From NCBI GenBank assembly GCA_036749735.1, contig DAINXV010000002.1:124001-188000 (forward strand): a stretch of DNA of 64,000 bases, read 5' to 3'. Position numbers and translations under genes: made by a program. Shown one piece after another: positions 50,760 through 59,901 of this stretch. Position 1 is the first letter of the stretch, and every line of letters begins with the position of its first letter. Source of the stretch: Lawsonella sp012842085. Its GTDB lineage: Bacteria > Actinomycetota > Actinomycetes > Mycobacteriales > Mycobacteriaceae. The notes below the pieces were generated by a model. That model saw only the letters and a list, made by a program, of their open reading frames with translations, did not search any database and was not told the DNA's origin.

Positions 50760-51641
50760 ATGTTCCACGTTTTTGAAGCACTTGACGAGCTTGTTGCGAT
50801 GATTGAAGAGGCTCGCGGCATTCCGATGTCGACACAGTGCATGGTGCCGCGCCCTGATGCGCTTCTCCTTTTAGACGAAATTAGGGAATCCCTCCCCAAA
50901 GAGTTAGACGACGCGCAGGACGTTTTGGATGAACGTGACGGCCTGATCGATGAAGCTAACACTTACGCCGAAACCACGAAGAGTGAAACCAACGCCCAAG
51001 TAGACCAGCAGTTGGCGAGTGCCCGCGCGGATGCGGACCGCATGATTGCGGACGCCAAAGACAAAGCTGATCGTATGGTCGCCGAAGCTACCAACAATTC
51101 AGCCGTCATGATCTCCGACGCGGAACACGAATCTAGCCGCCTGGTTCACGAAGCACAACGGGAATACGAAAGCGTCACCGAACGTGCCCACGCGGAGGCA
51201 GAACGTCTTATCGCTAAAGGCAACGACGATTATGAGGAAAGTGTCGCTGCTGCCCGCGCCGAGCAGGCTCGCTTGGTAAGCGAATCGGAAGTTGTGGAAA
51301 TCTCACGCGATGAGGCACAACGTATCGTGGACGCAGCCCATGCGGAAGCCGACCGGCTCCGTGGGGAGTGCGACATTTACGTCGACACTAAATTGGCGGA
51401 ATTCGAGTCTGTCCTGAACGCCACTTCTCGGGAAGTGCTGAACGGGCGGAAGAAGCTTCGCTCCCGGGCTGGGGTGGCGGAACGCTCCAGCAATGAAGAC
51501 TTCGAGAAGTACGAGTCCACTGGAAAAGTTTATGATGAGCAGCTGGATGATGACTACTCCGAAAATTATGCAGAAGACTACAAATCTGCCAATTATGGCG
51601 ATGACTATGGTGACTACCCGCCAGAAGCTTACGAAGGATAG
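50760..51641 (+). CDS. DivIVA-like coiled-coil septation protein (SepIVA-like, Rv2927c)
   Basis: A 293-residue, very acidic coiled-coil protein. MFHVFEALDELVAMIEEARGIPMSTQCMVPRPDALLLLDEIRESLP matches the start of Rv2927c (SepIVA), a DivIVA-domain-like protein needed for septation in mycobacteria. A long Ala/Glu/Arg-rich helical region (about residues 65-215), in which ADRMIADAKDKADRM-type heptads repeat, is followed by a Tyr/Asp-rich tail (YDEQLDDDYSENYAEDYKS). ATG 50760 has AAAGGGA; the TTG at 50745 is upstream of that site. It probably acts at the division site under the membrane. Confidence 0.8.
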   Translation: MFHVFEALDELVAMIEEARGIPMSTQCMVPRPDALLLLDEIRESLPKELDDAQDVLDERDGLIDEANTYAETTKSETNAQVDQQLASARADADRMIADAKDKADRMVAEATNNSAVMISDAEHESSRLVHEAQREYESVTERAHAEAERLIAKGNDDYEESVAAARAEQARLVSESEVVEISRDEAQRIVDAAHAEADRLRGECDIYVDTKLAEFESVLNATSREVLNGRKKLRSRAGVAERSSNEDFEKYESTGKVYDEQLDDDYSENYAEDYKSANYGDDYGDYPPEAYEG

Positions 51642-51650
51642 TTATAGCGC

Positions 51651-51656
51651 TACACT
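51651..51656 (+). promoter_or_regulatory. -10 box of a leaderless start (DUF177 gene)
   Basis: TACACT is followed by 6 bases and the GTG at 51663. Confidence 0.45.
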
Positions 51657-51662
51657 GTCATT

Positions 51663-52262
51663 GTGACTACTTCTAATACTGACGCAGTTTACGATGATTT
51701 CCTAGTTGATCTTCGCCCTCTGGGTCGTGAGGTCGGTAACCAAAAACCCTTCACAAAAAAGGTCAAAATATCGGAACCTATCGGCCTTGACATGATCGCT
51801 ATTCCGGCCGAAGAAAGTGTCACTATCGACGGCACTGTAGAAGCGGTTGCCGAAGGTGTTTTCGTCAACGGCACCATTAACGCCCCCACCAAGGGACAGT
51901 GTGTCCATTGCTTGAGTGACCTTGCCGGCACCATCAACACCAGCCTCACCGAACTTTTCCTCTACCCAGATACGGAAACAGCCGCCGAGGTGGAAGAGGG
52001 TGACGATGATGTCTACGTGTTAGATGATCCTTTCCAACTGGAGTTGAAACAGGCTGTCATCGACGCAGTGGGCCTCGCTCTTCCGTTTGCTCCCTCGTGC
52101 ACAAGCGTGGAAGGCCATGACTGTCCCGAAACCGATGTTCCTGCCCCGGATGGAATCTCTGGTGAAGAAAACGATCTTATTGATCCGCGCTGGGCAGATC
52201 TCGAAAAGTTTAAGAACCTAGCTACTCTTGACGACGCCGCCCAAGACGCTGAAAAGGAATAA
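51663..52262 (+). CDS. DUF177 / YceD-family protein
   Basis: A 199-residue YceD-family protein, a group linked to 23S rRNA accumulation and usually encoded before rpmF or rnc. It has FLVDLRPLGREVG at the start, then GTVEAVAEGVFVNGTINAPTKGQCVHCLSDLAGTI with a Cys-x2-Cys, and LPFAPSCTSVEGHDCPETD with two more Cys, suggesting a zinc site. It precedes rnc by 17 bases, as Rv2926c does; no rpmF is present between them. GTG 51663 lacks a ribosome-binding site but has a -10 box at leaderless spacing. Confidence 0.85.
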   Translation: MTTSNTDAVYDDFLVDLRPLGREVGNQKPFTKKVKISEPIGLDMIAIPAEESVTIDGTVEAVAEGVFVNGTINAPTKGQCVHCLSDLAGTINTSLTELFLYPDTETAAEVEEGDDDVYVLDDPFQLELKQAVIDAVGLALPFAPSCTSVEGHDCPETDVPAPDGISGEENDLIDPRWADLEKFKNLATLDDAAQDAEKE

Positions 52263-52279
52263 CTCAAAGAAGGAAACAG

Positions 52280-53134
52280 ATGCCTATCCCAGCAAGTTGG
52301 GAATTACCTCCAGACTGGGAGGATGTTGATTACACACCGCTTTTAGAAAAGTTGGGTGTGGAACTATCACGAGAATTACTCATTAGAGCACTATGCCACC
52401 GATCCTACGCCTACGAACATCCCGGAATTCCGAACAATGAACGGCTGGAGTTCTTGGGGGATTCGGTTCTCAATATCAGTGTCACTGAGCGCCTTTTCCA
52501 GCAGTATCCCGATCGAGATGAAGGCGAATTAGCAAAAATGCGCGCCAATATCGTGTCCGGATATTCGCTGGCACGCCTGGCGCGGACGCTAGGGCCGCAC
52601 GGACTTGGTGAGTACTTGCTTTTGGGGCGCGGTGAGGAACTTACCGGCGGCCGCGACAAAGAATCGATACTGGCGGACGCTACCGAAGCAGTATTTGGGG
52701 CAGTTCACGCCACCCACGGCATTGAGGTGTCGCGCAAGGTAGTACTTGGACTGATGCAGCCCCTTATCGACCAAGCTGGGGAAGCTGGCATTGGGCTCGA
52801 CTGGAAAACCAGCCTGCAAGAATATGCTGCCAGCGAGTATTCATCCGCGCCGTCCTACTACATCACCTCCACTGGTCCCGACCACGCGAAAGTCTTTTTC
52901 GCGACGGGCATTTTGGGTGGTCGTGCTTATGGAACTGGTACTGGAACCAATAAAAAGAGGGCAGAGCAAGCAGCTGCCCGCGCTACTTGGGAAGCAATTC
53001 AAAAAGGGCAGAAGGGTGAGAAAGTCTCTGAACAAGTGGCGCAGACGTTGGATGGCATGCCAGCAAACGACATTAATTTAGATATCCGTTCCGACATGCC
53101 CAAATATGCTTTGACGACAGAGCGCAATGCCTGA
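52280..53134 (+). CDS. rnc: Ribonuclease III
   Basis: Cleaves double-stranded RNA, including rRNA precursors. 284 residues, longer than the usual 230-240 owing to the C-terminal tail. The catalytic signature NERLEFLGDSVLNISVTERLF is at about residues 53-73, and DATEAVFGAVH carries the second acidic pair. The C-terminal dsRNA-binding domain spans DWKTSLQEYAASEYSSAPSYY to NKKRAEQAAARATWEAI. ATG 52280 has AGAAGGAA. mutM overlaps its last 8 bases. Confidence 0.96.
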   Translation: MPIPASWELPPDWEDVDYTPLLEKLGVELSRELLIRALCHRSYAYEHPGIPNNERLEFLGDSVLNISVTERLFQQYPDRDEGELAKMRANIVSGYSLARLARTLGPHGLGEYLLLGRGEELTGGRDKESILADATEAVFGAVHATHGIEVSRKVVLGLMQPLIDQAGEAGIGLDWKTSLQEYAASEYSSAPSYYITSTGPDHAKVFFATGILGGRAYGTGTGTNKKRAEQAAARATWEAIQKGQKGEKVSEQVAQTLDGMPANDINLDIRSDMPKYALTTERNA

Positions 53135-54011
53135 ACTTCCAGAAGTTGAAGTCGTTCGACGGGGCATTGAGCCCTATTTGAGCGGCGCTACTTTACACAA
53201 CGTTGAGGTCCACCACGAAAGAGTGGCGCGCCGTTTCGCGGGTACTGCCGACGACCTTGCCAGGCAGCTGGAGGGCCAGACCGTAACAACCGTCGAGCGG
53301 CGCGGAAAATATTTGTGGGCAACCCTCGGCGAGGACACCCGGAGCATTCTTTTTCACCTCGGGATGAGTGGCCAAATTTTGGTGGATGAAAACCATCTGC
53401 CGCAGCGCGCCCACACCCGTCTACATGCCCAGATCGGTGCCGACACTTTTCTGAGCTTCGTGGACCAACGCACCTTCGGATACGTCACCATCGATAATCT
53501 GGTTCCCACCGTCTCTACCCTTGACCCCACAATTGTGCGTTTTGTACCCAGCTTGGCCGCCCACATCGCCCCTGATCTTTTGGAGCCAGCCTTCGACCTG
53601 GAAGAGGTCGCCCGCACAATACGAAGCAGACGCGTCCCCATCAAAACTGCCCTCCTCAACCAGGAGATTGTGTCTGGGATTGGCAATATTTATGCTGATG
53701 AGGCCCTTTGGCAGGCACGCGTCCATGCTGCTCGTTTAGCAAGTGGACTCAGTTATGCCACCATTCGGGAGATTCTGCAGGCTGCCCAAGAAGTGATGCA
53801 GCGTGCCCTCAACGTCGGTGGCACCTCTTTCGACAACCTTTATGTGAATGCAGCTGGTGAACCGGGCTATTTTGCACGCTCCCTCGCAGCATATGGAAAA
53901 GCTGGCACCCCTTGCCCTCGCTGCCAATCTTTATTGGAACGATGTGTAGTAGGGGGTCGGAGCCACACGTATTGCCCCAATTGTCAGAAAGTCCCCCGTC
54001 GGAACAGGTAG
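53127..54011 (+). CDS. mutM: Formamidopyrimidine-DNA glycosylase
   Basis: Removes 8-oxoguanine and formamidopyrimidines from DNA. 294 residues. The N-terminal PELPEVEVVRRGIE supplies the catalytic Pro and Glu. The helix-two-turn-helix ALLNQEIVSGIGNIYADEALWQARVHAAR and the C-terminal Cys4 zinc finger (CPRCQSLLERCVVGGRSHTYCPNCQ) are complete. It overlaps rnc and is followed 10 bases later by smc, which seems to have its own start signal. Confidence 0.97.
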   Translation: MPELPEVEVVRRGIEPYLSGATLHNVEVHHERVARRFAGTADDLARQLEGQTVTTVERRGKYLWATLGEDTRSILFHLGMSGQILVDENHLPQRAHTRLHAQIGADTFLSFVDQRTFGYVTIDNLVPTVSTLDPTIVRFVPSLAAHIAPDLLEPAFDLEEVARTIRSRRVPIKTALLNQEIVSGIGNIYADEALWQARVHAARLASGLSYATIREILQAAQEVMQRALNVGGTSFDNLYVNAAGEPGYFARSLAAYGKAGTPCPRCQSLLERCVVGGRSHTYCPNCQKVPRRNR

Positions 54012-54014
54012 AAT
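54009..54014 (+). promoter_or_regulatory. -10 box of a leaderless start (smc)
   Basis: TAGAAT overlaps the mutM stop codon and is followed by 7 bases and the smc ATG at 54022. Confidence 0.45.
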
Positions 54015-54021
54015 TCGTCAC

Positions 54022-57000
54022 ATGTATTTGAAGAGTCTGACCCTCAAAGGCTTTAAGTCCTTTGCGTCTTCGACGACTCTAAAATTCGAGCCAGGTATTT
54101 GTGCCATCGTTGGGCCCAACGGTTCTGGAAAATCAAATGTGGTTGACGCGCTGGGCTGGGTAATGGGGGAACAGGGCGCCAAGATTCTCCGCGGCGGCAA
54201 AATGGAAGATGTTATTTTTGCTGGCACCCCCACGAAGCAAGCATTGGGGCGGGCAGAAGTAACACTCACCATCGATAACACTGATGGAGCCTTGCCGATT
54301 GATTATTCGGAAGTGTCCATTACGCGGCGCATGTTCCGTGATGGTGCTAGCGAATATGAAATCAACGGCGACCGTGTGCGGTTGATGGATGTACAAGAAC
54401 TCCTCTCCGATTCGGGCATTGGCCGGGAAATGCACGTCATTGTGGGCCAAGGAAAGCTTGCCGAAATTCTGGAATCGCGTCCCGAGGAGCGCCGGGCTTT
54501 CATTGAAGAAGCTGCCGGTATTCTGAAACACCGCCGGCGCAAAGAAAAAGCAATCCGCAAACTCACCGCAATGCAAGCCAACCTGGATCGCGTGGGAGAC
54601 CTGACGCGGGAACTCCGGCGGCAACTAGCCCCGCTCGGTAGGCAAGCAAAAGCAGCTAAGAAGGCACAAGTTATTCAAGCCGAAGCCCGTGACGCGCGGC
54701 TGCGGCTGGCTGCGGATGATATCGTCACCCGCCGTGCAGAATCCGAAAAGTATGAAAATCTGCGGGAACAGATTGAAGAACGCCGCCACGCCGCTGAAAA
54801 AGAACTCGCAGCTGCCCAACAAATAGTTGCGGAACTCGAACACGATCTCGAAACTTTGACACCCACTCTTAACGGTGTGCAAAACGGATGGTTTGAACTG
54901 TCCGCCCTTTCGGAACGGGTGGCAGCAACCCTCCGGATTGCTGAGGATCGTTCCCGTCAATTGCAGAATGCTCCCACGCCACAATTTGGCCAAGATCCTG
55001 ATGAACTACTCGCCAAAGCAGCGGAGGCTGCCCAGGAGGAAGATGAGATTGCGGCGACTCTTGCGAACGCGGAGAAAGCGTTAACGGAGGCGACGGCAGC
55101 GCGTGAAGATGCAGAAGAATTCGCGCAGCGGGTGGAGAAAAAACGTATGGCGGCCATGCAAGCAGTCGCCGACCGTCGCGAAGGAATTGCGCGTCTAGCA
55201 GGAGCGGTCGACTCCACCAAAGCGTCCATTACTGCAGCAGAGGAGCAGGCCGAGCAAGTAGCTGCCAGATTCGAAGAGGCCCGCCTCAAGTTAGCAGCTC
55301 TACAGACTGATGCGGCCGCAACCGAAGACCAGCTAAATGAGCTAGAAAACGCGGAAGAGCAGCTTAACCAGCGCTTCGACCAGGCCACGGCGGAAAGAGA
55401 CCAAGCCTCGTCCCGGTGTGATGCGCTACGCGATGAGGAACGGTCGGCGGAAAGGGAGGCAGCTGTGCTGCGGGGACGCATTGAGACCCTTTCCCTCAGT
55501 TTGGAAGCCCGTGACGCCGCTGAATGGCTACAGGAACCCGATAGTGGCGTAGCCATATCTGGTTCTTTGGCGAAAGACCTGAAAGTGAAGAAGGGGTGGG
55601 AACGGGCTATTGCAGTGGCGCTGGGGGAAGCCTCCTCAGCCCTCACTGTGCGCGACACCCAACAAGCACATCGTGCTGTCTCCTCACTGCGCAGCAATGC
55701 TGCGGGTCACGCCATGCTGCTCATCGAAAGCAGCGATGTTGACGACTTCCGCATGGATATTCAGCTCCCAGCGGGAGTGCAATGGGCATTGGACCTCATT
55801 AAAGTGCCGCGCCCCCTCCAAAGCTCCATAACGGCACTCCTTATGGATGCTGTGGTGGTGGAAGATCTCGCTACCGCAGAGCGTGTTATCGAAACCGACC
55901 GTCGGTTGCGGGCAATTACTCGTGACGGAGATGCCCGCGGGTGGGGCTGGGCTACCGGTGGAGAGCGCAAAAACCGCTCCGAAGTTGAAATTCGAGCTGC
56001 GATTACCGCAGCAGAAGCTGCTGAGAAAAAGGCGCTTAGCCGGATTGAGAAAGCACAGGCAGCTTTGCAGGGGGCCACAGAAGAACTGGAAGAGCGTCGG
56101 GTTGCCGCAACTCAAGCACAAGCCGCGTTGGTGGAATCCGACACGTCAATCGCTACCGTTACCAAAGATTTGGCGCGGCTATCTGCGGAGATGCGTACTG
56201 CCCGCCTGCAGCAACAGCGGCTCACGGATGAGCGGGAAGCATTGGAGACGAAACGGGATCGTCTGGTCAATGAACTTACCGATTTAGAAGAACGGCAGCG
56301 TCTTGCCGCTGAGGAGCCGGAAGAACCATCCCTTTTTGATGACACCGTTTCCACTGAAGCAGCCACGGCCGTTGCCGCCACCAGAAGCGCTGAGATGGAG
56401 GCGCGACTGGCGGTACGCACTGCTGAAGAACGCTCTGGACACGTGCGGGGACGCGCTAGTGCACTTCGTCGGCGCGCGCAGCAGGAAAAAGAACTGCGAC
56501 AGCGCGCCGCTCGTATGGAAGTATCCCGCAAGCAGGCGTTGGAGATTGTGCAGGCCGTACGGGAAGCAGGCGGCGAGTTGGCGGATCGTATTCGCACGGA
56601 GCTGACCAATGTCGAAAAACGCCGTCAAGAGCTGCAAGAAAAACAACAGACCGTAAACCAAGAGTTGATTGCTGGCCGGAAGAATGTGCAAACAGCGACT
56701 GCGGCCTATGAGGAGCTGCGGGAAACAGCACACCAGGATGAACTGCTGCGCGCTCAAGCCCATGAGCGGCTGCGCGTGCTCGAGGAACAAATTATTGATG
56801 ACCTCGGCATCGCTATTGATGAGCTGCTGGCCAACTACGGTCCGGACGTGATGTTGCCGCCTACCGCGTTGGAGATGGAAGAGTACGAAACTGCTAAAGA
56901 ACGCGGTGAGGATGTCGTTGCTCCACAACCCTTCCCCTTCGACCGGAAGCAACAAGAAGCTCGACTGCAGGCAGCCGAAAAGGATCTGGCGCGCCTTGGC

Positions 57001-57639
57001 AAAGTCAACCCACTCGCCTTGGAAGAGTTCGAAGCACTGCAAGAGCGCTACTCGTTTCTTTCCCAGCAGCTGGACGATATCCAGAAAGCCCGCAAGGATC
57101 TTTTGAAAGTAGTAGACGAGGTTGACGAGCGGATAGAAACCGTCTTCGAAGAAGCATTCCACGATGTCGCGCGGGAATTTGTGGGTGTGTTTAGTTCCCT
57201 CTTCCCAGGTGGCGAGGGACGCCTTGTCCTGACAGACCCCGACGACATGCTGAATACCGGTGTCGAAGTACATGCCCGGCCACCAGGTAAAAAGGTGAAG
57301 CGGCTGTCGCTGCTGTCCGGCGGTGAAAAATCCTTGACGGCGCTGGCAATGCTGGTGGCCATCTTTAAAGCACGCCCCAGCCCGTTCTACGTCCTAGATG
57401 AGGTAGAAGCAGCGTTGGACGATACCAACTTGCAGCGACTGTTAGGTATTTTCCAAGATCTGCGAGAGCACTCCCAGCTGCTGATCATTACTCACCAAAA
57501 GCTGACGATGGATATCGCCGATGTCCTCTACGGGATGACGATGCGCAACGATGGCATAACCCAGGTCATTTCCCAACGCATGCGTCCCGTCGCCGCGCCA
57601 CAAGCAGGGAAGACAGAGACATCCACCGACAGTGAATAG
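54022..57639 (+). CDS. smc: Chromosome segregation ATPase SMC
   Basis: A 1205-residue structural-maintenance-of-chromosomes protein. The N-terminal head has YLKSLTLKGFKSFASSTTL and Walker A GPNGSGKSNVVDAL (about residues 33-46). Long coiled coils flank a hinge at about 500-660 (GSLAKDLKVKKGWERAIAVALG, AITRDGDARGWGW). The C-terminal head carries the ABC signature LSGGEKSLTALAMLVAIF and Walker B PFYVLDEVEAALDDTN. It compacts and separates chromosomes, usually with ScpA/ScpB encoded elsewhere. The smc-acyP-ftsY order matches other Mycobacteriales. Confidence 0.97.
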   Translation: MYLKSLTLKGFKSFASSTTLKFEPGICAIVGPNGSGKSNVVDALGWVMGEQGAKILRGGKMEDVIFAGTPTKQALGRAEVTLTIDNTDGALPIDYSEVSITRRMFRDGASEYEINGDRVRLMDVQELLSDSGIGREMHVIVGQGKLAEILESRPEERRAFIEEAAGILKHRRRKEKAIRKLTAMQANLDRVGDLTRELRRQLAPLGRQAKAAKKAQVIQAEARDARLRLAADDIVTRRAESEKYENLREQIEERRHAAEKELAAAQQIVAELEHDLETLTPTLNGVQNGWFELSALSERVAATLRIAEDRSRQLQNAPTPQFGQDPDELLAKAAEAAQEEDEIAATLANAEKALTEATAAREDAEEFAQRVEKKRMAAMQAVADRREGIARLAGAVDSTKASITAAEEQAEQVAARFEEARLKLAALQTDAAATEDQLNELENAEEQLNQRFDQATAERDQASSRCDALRDEERSAEREAAVLRGRIETLSLSLEARDAAEWLQEPDSGVAISGSLAKDLKVKKGWERAIAVALGEASSALTVRDTQQAHRAVSSLRSNAAGHAMLLIESSDVDDFRMDIQLPAGVQWALDLIKVPRPLQSSITALLMDAVVVEDLATAERVIETDRRLRAITRDGDARGWGWATGGERKNRSEVEIRAAITAAEAAEKKALSRIEKAQAALQGATEELEERRVAATQAQAALVESDTSIATVTKDLARLSAEMRTARLQQQRLTDEREALETKRDRLVNELTDLEERQRLAAEEPEEPSLFDDTVSTEAATAVAATRSAEMEARLAVRTAEERSGHVRGRASALRRRAQQEKELRQRAARMEVSRKQALEIVQAVREAGGELADRIRTELTNVEKRRQELQEKQQTVNQELIAGRKNVQTATAAYEELRETAHQDELLRAQAHERLRVLEEQIIDDLGIAIDELLANYGPDVMLPPTALEMEEYETAKERGEDVVAPQPFPFDRKQQEARLQAAEKDLARLGKVNPLALEEFEALQERYSFLSQQLDDIQKARKDLLKVVDEVDERIETVFEEAFHDVAREFVGVFSSLFPGGEGRLVLTDPDDMLNTGVEVHARPPGKKVKRLSLLSGGEKSLTALAMLVAIFKARPSPFYVLDEVEAALDDTNLQRLLGIFQDLREHSQLLIITHQKLTMDIADVLYGMTMRNDGITQVISQRMRPVAAPQAGKTETSTDSE

Positions 57640-57652
57640 GAAGGCGTGCACC

Positions 57653-57946
57653 ATGCCATCACCCTCCCCAGACGCTTTCGTGCGGGTAGACATTTGGGTG
57701 CACGGCTACGTGCAGCGCGTAGGATTTCGCTGGTGGGTGCGGTGCCGAGCCTTAGAACTGGGGTTGGCGGGGAGCGCCACCAACAAACACGACGGCAGAG
57801 TACACGTTGTTGCCGAAGGTCCCCGATCCCAGTGTGAACGACTCGTAGAACTGGTAAAAACGGGGGACACTCCCGGGCGAGTGGACTTGGTAGTGGAAAA
57901 CTACAGCACTCCGCGCGGCGGGAGAAACGAATTTCTTATTCGCTAG
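57653..57946 (+). CDS. acyP: Acylphosphatase
   Basis: A small enzyme of 97 residues that hydrolyses acyl phosphates. RVDIWVHGYVQRVGFRWWVRCRALELGLAGSATNKHDGRVHVVAEG contains the GxVQxVGFR phosphate-binding loop with the catalytic Arg and, further on, the catalytic Asn in SATNKHDG. The usual VQGVGFR reads VQRVGFR. ATG 57653 has AGGAAGG within the smc end; the frame back to 57632 lies inside smc. Its last 4 bases overlap the convergent hypothetical gene. Confidence 0.92.
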   Translation: MPSPSPDAFVRVDIWVHGYVQRVGFRWWVRCRALELGLAGSATNKHDGRVHVVAEGPRSQCERLVELVKTGDTPGRVDLVVENYSTPRGGRNEFLIR

Positions 57947-58350
57947 TTTGTCGACTGCTCCGGAAGAGCATGCAAAGTGAAACCGAGACGCTGTGCTTCT
58001 TGCTGAAGCTTTACCGCCTCATTAACAAGCGCTAGACCACTCTTGGAGCGAGGCATCAAACGTACTTCTGCGATTTCCGACTGCCAGGGTTCCGGTTGGG
58101 CGGCAAGAGTGACGGAAAAGTCATTCGCCATGCCCACAAAAACATCGTCGTTATTGAAGATTAATGTGTACAGGCCTGGCACTTTAGCGACCCGACGCAA
58201 ATTAGAGGTGGTGGTAGCTTCGTCGAAAGACATACTAGGGCGGAAACCACGGTTTTCGCACCATTCATTAATTTTTTCGCGCAGAGTCTGGTCGGCAGCC
58301 ACTGTAAAACTCCAAGTAAGAGAAGTAGAGAGATAGTTGTTCCACTCCAT
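57943..58350 (-). CDS. Hypothetical protein between acyP and ftsY
   Basis: A 135-residue protein with no recognised family. It begins MEWNNYLSTSLTWSFTVAADQTLREKINEWCENRGF and ends QQEAQRLGFTLHALPEQSTN; the composition is that of a normal soluble protein with a mixed alpha/beta pattern, without signal or membrane segments. The start at ATG 58350 avoids overlap with ftsY; the open frame continues to 58503 through the ftsY start. No ribosome-binding site is seen; TACCAC, 6 bases upstream, is an imperfect -10 box. M. tuberculosis has no gene of this kind here. A chance frame is possible but unlikely given its protein-like composition. Confidence 0.6.
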   Translation of the reverse strand: MEWNNYLSTSLTWSFTVAADQTLREKINEWCENRGFRPSMSFDEATTTSNLRRVAKVPGLYTLIFNNDDVFVGMANDFSVTLAAQPEPWQSEIAEVRLMPRSKSGLALVNEAVKLQQEAQRLGFTLHALPEQSTN

Positions 58351-58420
58351 TGTGCGTGGTAACTGACAAAAACCCAATTTGTTGTGTGCACATGTCACCA
58401 GAACCTGGGACACTAGGGTT

Positions 58421-59815
58421 GTGAATACTTCAACTATCATCGCAATAATCGTCGGCTCTATCGTTGCCGTGACGCTGCTTGTCATCACCATGCTGCTCAT
58501 CATTGGGGAGCGGAAGAAAAAGCAGAAGACTATTTCTTTCGAGAAAAAAGCAGAGCTTGACGGTCAGAAGAAAAAGGGCAGTACCTATACTGCCGGGGGC
58601 GAGTTCACATTTGGGGAAGGCGAAGGCACACTTACTGAATCCGCACGGGATACTCGTCGGCCCGAGCCGCAGCTCCAGAGGGTAGACCTCGGTTCTTTAA
58701 CTGAAGAAACACCAGTTCCTCCGGTAGCTGAAGAGCCGAAGCCGAAGAAGATTACAGAACCTGCTGCAGAACCAACGGCAGTAACTGACGCCGGCGAAGA
58801 GGTCGCCCCGGCGCCAGCACCAGAAGAAGCCCCAGAGCAGACTCCGCCAGTATCGGAAACTGTTGATGCGCCCAGCGAGACCATTGAAGACGTTCCCAGC
58901 GCTAAGGGAAGGCTAGCCCGCCTCAAGGGGCGCCTCGCCCGCTCCAATAATGTCTTCAGCAAGGGTGTACTTGGCATCCTTGGTGCTGGAGACCTCGATG
59001 AAGACGCCTGGGAAGAAGTTGAAGACACACTCATTATGGCTGATCTGGGTACTACCCTTACCATGCGGATCGTCGATCGTTTACGAGACGAAATAGCCGC
59101 CTCCGATGTGGCAGATGAAGAGGGCGCACGTGCCCTACTGCGGCAGATTCTCATCGAGGAATGCCATCCGGAGATGGATCGTTCGCTGAAGGCTCTACCG
59201 CATGACGACCATCCGGCAATCATGTTGATGGTGGGTGTGAACGGCACAGGTAAGACGACGACCACCGGAAAACTGGCTCGAGTTCTGATTGGTGACGGCC
59301 GTCGAGTGCTACTGGGCGCAGCGGATACTTTCCGTGCTGCTGCTGCCGACCAACTCCAAACCTGGGGTGATCGTGTTGGTGCCACCACGATTCGGGGTAA
59401 AGAAGGTGGCGACCCAGCCGCAGTTGCCTTCGACGCTGTGGATGCAGGTATCAAACAGGGTGTCGATGCAGTCGTTATTGATACTGCCGGACGTTTGCAC
59501 ACCAAGACCGGCTTGATGGACGAACTTGGCAAACTGAAACGAGTGGTTTCTAAGAAAGCCAGCGTTGATGAGGTGCTCCTCGTTATTGACGCCACCGTCG
59601 GCCAAAACGGTATCTTGCAGGCAAAAGAATTCAAGAAAGTCGTCGACATTACCGGTGTGGTGCTGACGAAACTTGATGGCACTGCCAAAGGTGGCATCGT
59701 GTTCCAGGTACAGGAAGAACTTGGAGTACCGGTGAAGCTGGTCGGTCTGGGTGAAGGACAAGACGATTTGGCTCCGTTTGAGGTGCCCGCATTTGTTGAT
59801 GCCTTGTTGGCCTAA
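58421..59815 (+). CDS. ftsY: Signal recognition particle receptor FtsY
   Basis: The membrane-side GTPase that receives SRP-ribosome complexes. 464 residues from GTG 58421. Residues 5-30 form a transmembrane helix (IIAIIVGSIVAVTLLVITML), an actinobacterial feature, followed by basic residues and a long acidic Pro/Glu-rich linker to about 155. The NG domain holds G1 GVNGTGKTTTTGKLA, DTFRAAAADQL, DTAGRLHTK, TKLDGTAKGG and GLGEGQDDLAPF. No ribosome-binding site is evident; GACACT, 6 bases upstream, resembles a leaderless -10 box. It works with Ffh, encoded next. Confidence 0.95.
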   Translation: MNTSTIIAIIVGSIVAVTLLVITMLLIIGERKKKQKTISFEKKAELDGQKKKGSTYTAGGEFTFGEGEGTLTESARDTRRPEPQLQRVDLGSLTEETPVPPVAEEPKPKKITEPAAEPTAVTDAGEEVAPAPAPEEAPEQTPPVSETVDAPSETIEDVPSAKGRLARLKGRLARSNNVFSKGVLGILGAGDLDEDAWEEVEDTLIMADLGTTLTMRIVDRLRDEIAASDVADEEGARALLRQILIEECHPEMDRSLKALPHDDHPAIMLMVGVNGTGKTTTTGKLARVLIGDGRRVLLGAADTFRAAAADQLQTWGDRVGATTIRGKEGGDPAAVAFDAVDAGIKQGVDAVVIDTAGRLHTKTGLMDELGKLKRVVSKKASVDEVLLVIDATVGQNGILQAKEFKKVVDITGVVLTKLDGTAKGGIVFQVQEELGVPVKLVGLGEGQDDLAPFEVPAFVDALLA

Positions 59816-59901
59816 TTATGTGAGGCAGCTTCGCCAGGTAGCATAGACACTATTGACCACACAACAGTAACGGTTTTAATAGAACCAGGAGTAACTCTCA
59901 C

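Noticed and set aside
51663..52300. Possible rpmF (L32) gene expected after DUF177
   Set aside because: Only 17 bases separate DUF177 and rnc; no Cys-rich L32 frame exists here. The same gene order without rpmF occurs in mycobacteria.
54957..55697. 246-codon minus-strand frame inside smc
   Set aside because: Rich in Ser, Ala and Arg with no family resemblance; it is the reverse-strand reading of the smc coiled coil. Similar frames opposite ilvD, gatA, ftsY and serA were dropped for the same reason.
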